9,211 bases of DNA from Chromatiales bacterium (GTDB taxonomy: Bacteria > Pseudomonadota > Gammaproteobacteria > CAMYNG01): NCBI GenBank assembly GCA_026990045.1, contig JALSIK010000394.1:1-9211 (forward strand), given 5' to 3'. How positions within the stretch are numbered: the first letter of the stretch is position 1; the number at the start of each line of letters is the position of its first letter. Positions 5,767-9,211 of this stretch are shown here, in pieces. The notes beneath the pieces are model-generated. The model was not told the DNA's origin. It did not search any database and worked only from the letters and a program-made list of their open reading frames with translations. Made by a program: the position numbers and the translations under genes.

Positions 5767-6859
5767 CCGGCAGCGGCCGCCAGCCGGACCAGGGCCGGAA
5801 CCCGCTCTGGGCCGCCAGCAGCACCAGGGCGGCGGCCAGCATCAGGCCGTGAACCCACCACATGCCCAGCCACGCCGGCACCACCTCGCGCTGCACCCAG
5901 GCCCGGGCCACGTTGAGCAGGTTGCTGTAGATGATGTAGACCAGCACCGCCACCGCCAGCCGCGCATACTGCCCGCGCCGCGGCGAGGTGCGCGACAGGG
6001 GCACCGCGAGCACGGTGAACACCACGCACACCAGCACCGACGACACCCGCGACTGGAACTCGGCCAGGTCCGCCGGGCTGGCGCTGGCCAGCAGCGTGCG
6101 GGTGGGGCGCGCGCTGCGCCGCAGGTCCAGGCGGGCCAGCTCCGGCAGCCGTTCCTCCAGGCGCAGGGTGTGGCGCTGGAACTCGATGATGGTGAAGTCG
6201 GGCTCCCCCGGCTCGCCCTCGTAGCGGGCGCCGTCCTCCAGCACCAGGTACTTGTCGCCGGTGTCCGGATCGGTGCGCTGGTAGCCGTAGCGGGCGGTGA
6301 AGATCACCTGGCGCCGGCCCTCCCGCTTCTGGCCGAACAGGTTGCGCAACTCGCTGCGGTCGTCGCTGGCCTCCTCCACGTACACCGCACCGATGCCGGA
6401 TCGCAGTTCGCGGAAGCGGCCCGGGGCCAGGCCCGCGATCTCCGACTTGGCCCCGGCCAGGGCGATGATGCGCTCGCTGGTCTCCTGGGACAGCGGGGCG
6501 AGCCACAGCGACACCGCGCCCACCAGGAACGCGAACACCAAGGACAGCCCCAGCACCGGGCGCAACACCCGCACCGGGCCCACGCCGCAGGCGGCCAGCG
6601 CGATCATCTCGCTGTCCTTGTACAACCGGCTCAGGGCCAGCAGCACGGCCAGAAACAGCGCCAGGGGCAGCACCAGCTCCAGGTTGACCACGGCCTTGAG
6701 CCCCAGCACCACGAGGATGGCGTCACCCGGCAGCACCCCCGTGGCCACCTTCCGGAACAGGGCCACCAGGCTGGCGCTGAGGGTGATGAGCAGCAGCACC
6801 AGGGCCACCGCAACGAAGGTCCCCGAGACCTCGCGGCTGATGTAGCGGTCGATAATCAT
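5759..6859 (-). CDS. lptF: LPS export ABC transporter permease LptF
   Basis: 366 residues, the usual family length. It is the partner of LptG in the LptB2FG inner-membrane transporter. It starts MIIDRYISREV, matching the typical LptF opening. Membrane helices are about 15-36, 50-78, 101-120, 273-289, 300-318 and 331-350; the coupling segment LYKDSEMIALAACGV (79-93) contacts LptB in this family; and a periplasmic jellyroll region spans about 125-265, with FTIIEFQRHTLRL near its end. AVPLSRTSPRRGQ (285-297) matches the conserved motif after helix 4. The reading frame stays open far upstream through the antisense of pepA, but the ATG at 6859 is the family start. The ribosome site is weak. It is transcribed divergently from pepA, a common arrangement in gammaproteobacteria. 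Confidence 0.97.
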   Translation of the reverse strand: MIIDRYISREVSGTFVAVALVLLLITLSASLVALFRKVATGVLPGDAILVVLGLKAVVNLELVLPLALFLAVLLALSRLYKDSEMIALAACGVGPVRVLRPVLGLSLVFAFLVGAVSLWLAPLSQETSERIIALAGAKSEIAGLAPGRFRELRSGIGAVYVEEASDDRSELRNLFGQKREGRRQVIFTARYGYQRTDPDTGDKYLVLEDGARYEGEPGEPDFTIIEFQRHTLRLEERLPELARLDLRRSARPTRTLLASASPADLAEFQSRVSSVLVCVVFTVLAVPLSRTSPRRGQYARLAVAVLVYIIYSNLLNVARAWVQREVVPAWLGMWWVHGLMLAAALVLLAAQSGFRPWSGWRPLPGR

Positions 6860-6897
6860 GGCGGGTGTCCGGCCGCGCCCACGGGCCCGGTGCCCGC

Positions 6898-6931
6898 ATT
6901 GTATAACTTCCCCGCCCGCGTGATGTATATT
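6898..6931. promoter_or_regulatory. AT-rich core of the divergent lptF/pepA promoter region
   Basis: This is the only AT-rich patch in the 150-bp gap. It holds TACAAT on the minus strand (6903-6898, 5 of 6 to a -10, about 40 bp upstream of lptF) and TATATT on the plus strand (6926-6931, 5 of 6, about 80 bp upstream of pepA). I see no good -35 at correct spacing for either, so the exact cores are uncertain. The two promoters would be close enough to interfere with each other. Confidence 0.4.
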
Positions 6932-6939
6932 TGACCGGT

Positions 6940-6980
6940 CCGGCGCCTGCGCCGGCCTCCTTCCCGCGGCGGCCCGCCGC
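6940..6980 (+). repeat. Two consecutive GC hairpins in the pepA leader
   Basis: The first inverted repeat is CCGGCGC/GCGCCGG (6940-6955, 2-base loop, so an effective 6-bp stem with 4-base loop). The second is GCGGCG/CGCCGC (6966-6980, 3-base loop). Both would be in the pepA mRNA leader if transcription starts near 6938. They end about 20 bases before the GGAG ribosome site (7001-7004), which is left free. They may affect stability or expression, or reflect base composition. Confidence 0.3.
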
Positions 6981-7009
6981 CGGCAACCCATTGGCAGCAC
7001 GGAGATGGC

Positions 7010-8521
7010 ATGAAACTGGAAGCCCGCGTCACCGACCCCACCCGCCAGCGCAGCGCCTGCCTGGTGGTGGGGGTGTTCGAGAAACGCCGCCTGTCGGCCG
7101 CCGCCGCCGCCCTCGACCAGGCCATGGACGGGCGCCTCACCCGCCTGCTCAGGCGCGGCGACCTGGAGGGCAAGCCCGGCCAGACGCTCATGCTGCCCGA
7201 GGCCGACGGCACCGGTGCCGAGCGGGTGCTGCTGGTGGGCTGCGGCCGGGAACGGGACTTCGACGCCCGCCGCTTCCGCCAGGCGCTGGCGGCGGCGGTG
7301 CGGACGCTGGATGCTAGCGGCGCCCGGGACGCGGTGATCTATCTCACCGACCTCGAGGTGGAGGACCGCGACATCGCCTGGCGCATGCGCCAGGCGGCCC
7401 GCCATGCGCGCGCGGCGGTGTACCGCTTCACCGCCATGAAATCGGAGGCCGACGCGCCCGCGCGGCCGCTGAAGAAGCTCACCTTCAACGTCCCCTCGCG
7501 ACGCGACCTCAAGCGGGCCGCCGCGGGCCTGGCCGAGGGCACCGCGGTGGCCGACGGCATGGACCTGGCCCGCGACCTGGGCAACCTGCCGGGCAACGTC
7601 TGCACGCCCTCGTACCTGGCCGCCCGGGCGCGCAAGCTGGCGGCCGCCGACAGCCGCCTGCGCTGCACCGTGCTGGGCCGGAAGGAAATGGAAAAACTGG
7701 GCATGGGCGCCCTGCTGGCGGTGGCCAAGGGCAGCCGCCAGCCACCCAAGTTCATCGTGCTGGAATACCGCGGCCTGCCCCGCGGCACCCGGGGTGCCCG
7801 GGCGAAGCCGCTGGTGCTGGTGGGCAAGGGCATCACCTTCGACTCCGGCGGCATCTCCATCAAGCCGGCCCAGGCCATGGACGAGATGAAGTTCGACATG
7901 TGCGGCGCCGCCAGCGTGCTGGGCACCTTCCTCGCGGTGAGCCGGCTCCAGCCCGCCGTCAACCTGGTGGGCCTGATTCCCGCCTGCGAGAACCTGCCCG
8001 ACGGCGCCGCCAACAAGCCGGGCGACATCATCACCTCCATGGCCGGCAAGACCATCGAGGTGCTCAACACCGACGCCGAGGGCCGGCTCATCCTGTGCGA
8101 CGCCCTGGCCTACGCCGAGCGCTACCAGCCCCGCGCCATCGTGGACATCGCCACGCTCACCGGGGCCTGCGTCATCGCCCTGGGCAAGCACGCCTCCGGC
8201 CTGCTGGGCAACGACCAGGCCCTGGTGGACCAGCTCCTGGCCGCCGGCGAGGCGGCCGACGATCGCGCGTGGCAGCTCCCGCTGTGGGAGGAGTACCAGG
8301 AACAGCTCAAGAGCAACTTCGCCGACATGGCCAACATCGGCGGGCGCGAGGCCGGCACCATCACCGCCGCCTGCTTCCTGGCCCGCTTCGTGGAGAAGCA
8401 GAAGTGGGCCCACCTGGACATCGCCGGCACCGCCTGGGAGAGCGGCAACAGCAAGGGCGCCACCGGCCGGCCGGTGCCGCTGCTCACCCGCTTCGTGCTG
8501 GAGCGGGCCGGGCGCAAATGA
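7010..8521 (+). CDS. pepA: Leucyl aminopeptidase (M17 family)
   Basis: 503 residues, the same length class as E. coli PepA. It is a cytoplasmic hexameric metallopeptidase that removes N-terminal residues, preferring Leu, and cleaves Cys-Gly. The M17 metal site is complete by motif: Lys273 and Asp278 in GKGITFDSGG, Asp296 in MKFDM, and Asp355 and Glu357 in NTDAEGRL, with catalytic Lys285 and Arg359. All are offset by +3 from the E. coli numbers I recall. An N-terminal macro-like domain covers about 1-165 and the peptidase domain 185-503. The ATG at 7010 has GGAG with 5 nt spacing. E. coli PepA also binds DNA as a transcription and recombination cofactor; whether this one does is not visible. 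It is followed by holC with an ATGA overlap. The identification is secure. Confidence 0.97.
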   Translation: MKLEARVTDPTRQRSACLVVGVFEKRRLSAAAAALDQAMDGRLTRLLRRGDLEGKPGQTLMLPEADGTGAERVLLVGCGRERDFDARRFRQALAAAVRTLDASGARDAVIYLTDLEVEDRDIAWRMRQAARHARAAVYRFTAMKSEADAPARPLKKLTFNVPSRRDLKRAAAGLAEGTAVADGMDLARDLGNLPGNVCTPSYLAARARKLAAADSRLRCTVLGRKEMEKLGMGALLAVAKGSRQPPKFIVLEYRGLPRGTRGARAKPLVLVGKGITFDSGGISIKPAQAMDEMKFDMCGAASVLGTFLAVSRLQPAVNLVGLIPACENLPDGAANKPGDIITSMAGKTIEVLNTDAEGRLILCDALAYAERYQPRAIVDIATLTGACVIALGKHASGLLGNDQALVDQLLAAGEAADDRAWQLPLWEEYQEQLKSNFADMANIGGREAGTITAACFLARFVEKQKWAHLDIAGTAWESGNSKGATGRPVPLLTRFVLERAGRK

Positions 8522-8943
8522 CCCGCATCGACTTCTACGTCCTGGCCGAGGGCGGCGCCGACGCCCACGAGCGCCTGGCCTGCCGCCTGGTGGAGAAGGC
8601 CTACACCCTGGGGCACCGGGTCTTCGTCCACGCCGCGTCCGAGGACCAGGCCCGGCGCCTCGACGACCTGCTGTGGACCTTCCGCGCCGGGAGCTTCGTG
8701 CCCCACGCCCTGGCCGGCACCGCGGACGAGGGTGACGTCCCCGTGCGCATCGGCCACCGGGCGCCGGAGGATCCCGGGGCCGAGGTGCTGGTCAACCTCG
8801 CCGACACGGTGCCGGAGGGCTTCACCCGGTTCGAGCGGGTGGCGGAGGTGGTGCCCCCGGTGGAGCCCCAGCGCACCCAGGCCCGCGAGCGCTACCGCTT
8901 CTACCGCGAGCGCGGCTACCCGCTGCACACCCACCGGCTCTGA
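8518..8943 (+). CDS. holC: DNA polymerase III subunit chi
   Basis: 141 residues, close to the 147 of E. coli chi. Chi links the clamp-loader complex, through psi, to single-strand-binding protein at the replication fork. Visible family features are the opening RIDFYVLA, the long helix HERLACRLVEKAYTLGHRV (17-35), EDQARRLDDLLW (42-53), GSFVPHALAG (58-67), a V-L-VNLA strand (90-95) and the C-terminal ARERYRFYRERGY (122-134). The ATG overlaps the pepA stop (ATGA) and there is no well-placed ribosome site, so it depends on coupling to pepA. The pepA-holC order is the classical gammaproteobacterial one. Confidence 0.95.
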   Translation: MTRIDFYVLAEGGADAHERLACRLVEKAYTLGHRVFVHAASEDQARRLDDLLWTFRAGSFVPHALAGTADEGDVPVRIGHRAPEDPGAEVLVNLADTVPEGFTRFERVAEVVPPVEPQRTQARERYRFYRERGYPLHTHRL

Positions 8944-8948
8944 ACACC

Positions 8949-9211
8949 ATGGCGGAAGACCGGCCCAAGAAGACCATCCAGGAGGACGCCCACGAGACCC
9001 TGGTGCGCTCGCTGGAATCCATCAAGGAGCTGCTGCTGCAGAGCGAGAGCAAGATCTCCGCGGCCAAGGAGAGCATCGCCCGGGCCGGCATGTCGGGCCA
9101 CCGCAAGCCCGCCGCCGATCCCGCCCCGGCACCGGAGCCGCCGGCGCCGGGCGACGAAGACGCGGTGCCGGTGCTGGAGGACGTGGTGGTGCCCGCCCCC
9201 GGCGCCGGACA
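8949..9211 (+). CDS. Small charged, Pro/Ala-rich protein of unknown function (cut by right edge)
   Basis: 87 codons are visible, starting at the ATG at 8949, 5 bp after the holC stop. There is no clear ribosome site, so it is probably coupled to holC. Residues 1-47 are highly charged and predicted helical, possibly coiled coil (ETLVRSLESIKELLLQ, 16-31). Residues 50-70 are a Pro/Ala/Glu-rich, probably disordered linker, followed by VPVLEDVVVP (73-82). I have a recollection of similar short PVL-x-VV motifs in small proteins encoded between holC and valS in other proteobacteria, but cannot name the family firmly. No signal peptide or membrane segment. The remainder lies outside the window. Confidence 0.72.
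   Translation, partial: MAEDRPKKTIQEDAHETLVRSLESIKELLLQSESKISAAKESIARAGMSGHRKPAADPAPAPEPPAPGDEDAVPVLEDVVVPAPGAG

Noticed and set aside
4861..6934. Long plus-strand open frames opposite lptG and lptF
   Set aside because: Low-complexity His/Gln/Gly/Arg translations lying antisense to two clearly identified membrane proteins.
7339..8091. 250-codon minus-strand frame inside pepA
   Set aside because: Antisense shadow of a complete M17 peptidase; no domain character.
6860..8413. Upstream extension of the lptF frame to 8413 (total 884 codons)
   Set aside because: The extension is antisense to pepA and only happens to be open. LptF has its normal N-terminus and length from the ATG at 6859.
1..9211. 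tRNA, rRNA, CRISPR array, insertion sequence, prophage or attachment site
   Set aside because: No clustered short repeats with spacers, no transposase or integrase motifs, no tRNA-like cloverleaf and no rRNA-like stretch were seen. Almost all of the window is accounted for by protein genes.

Overview
The window is GC-rich chromosomal DNA of gammaproteobacterial type. The evidence is a single-chain PurL, a divergent lptFG/pepA-holC arrangement and strong GC bias at third codon positions. Three tandem genes that I place in the DUF2173 (roadblock/LC7-like) family would fit a sulfur-oxidising or chemolithotrophic lineage such as Ectothiorhodospiraceae/Chromatiales, but that placement is from memory and is inference. 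I see no mobile element, CRISPR array, tRNA or rRNA. Coding density is very high, with several stop/start overlaps.

Layout. (1) 1-2808, minus: purL, cut by the left edge of the window. It has the N-terminal and FGAM synthase regions; the C-terminal glutaminase domain lies outside. (2) 2901-3969, minus: an operon of three small paralogues, called A, B and C here, transcribed A (3969-3613), B (3583-3230), C (3233-2901), with purL 92 bp further downstream. (3) 3970-4146: a divergent control region with a good minus-strand promoter for A-B-C, a plus-strand promoter for the next gene, a 20-bp palindrome between them, and a stem-loop near the predicted 5' end of the A mRNA. (4) 4147-4683, plus: an RDD-family membrane protein. 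(5) 4666-6859, minus: lptG and lptF, the two transmembrane subunits of the LPS-export ABC transporter, translationally coupled. The 3' end of lptG overlaps the 3' end of the RDD gene. (6) 6860-7009: the divergent lptF/pepA control region. (7) 7010-9211, plus: pepA (leucyl aminopeptidase), holC (DNA polymerase III chi) overlapping it by ATGA, then the start of a small charged and Pro/Ala-rich protein that runs off the right edge. In related genomes valS often follows.

Most of the window is housekeeping: purine synthesis, LPS export, peptide turnover and the replisome. The exception is the A-B-C triplet, whose molecular role I do not know. It has its own well-formed promoter, a structured leader, tight coupling, and two diverged subtypes of one small fold, which suggests a hetero-oligomeric complex. 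It is the best candidate here for an undescribed system.
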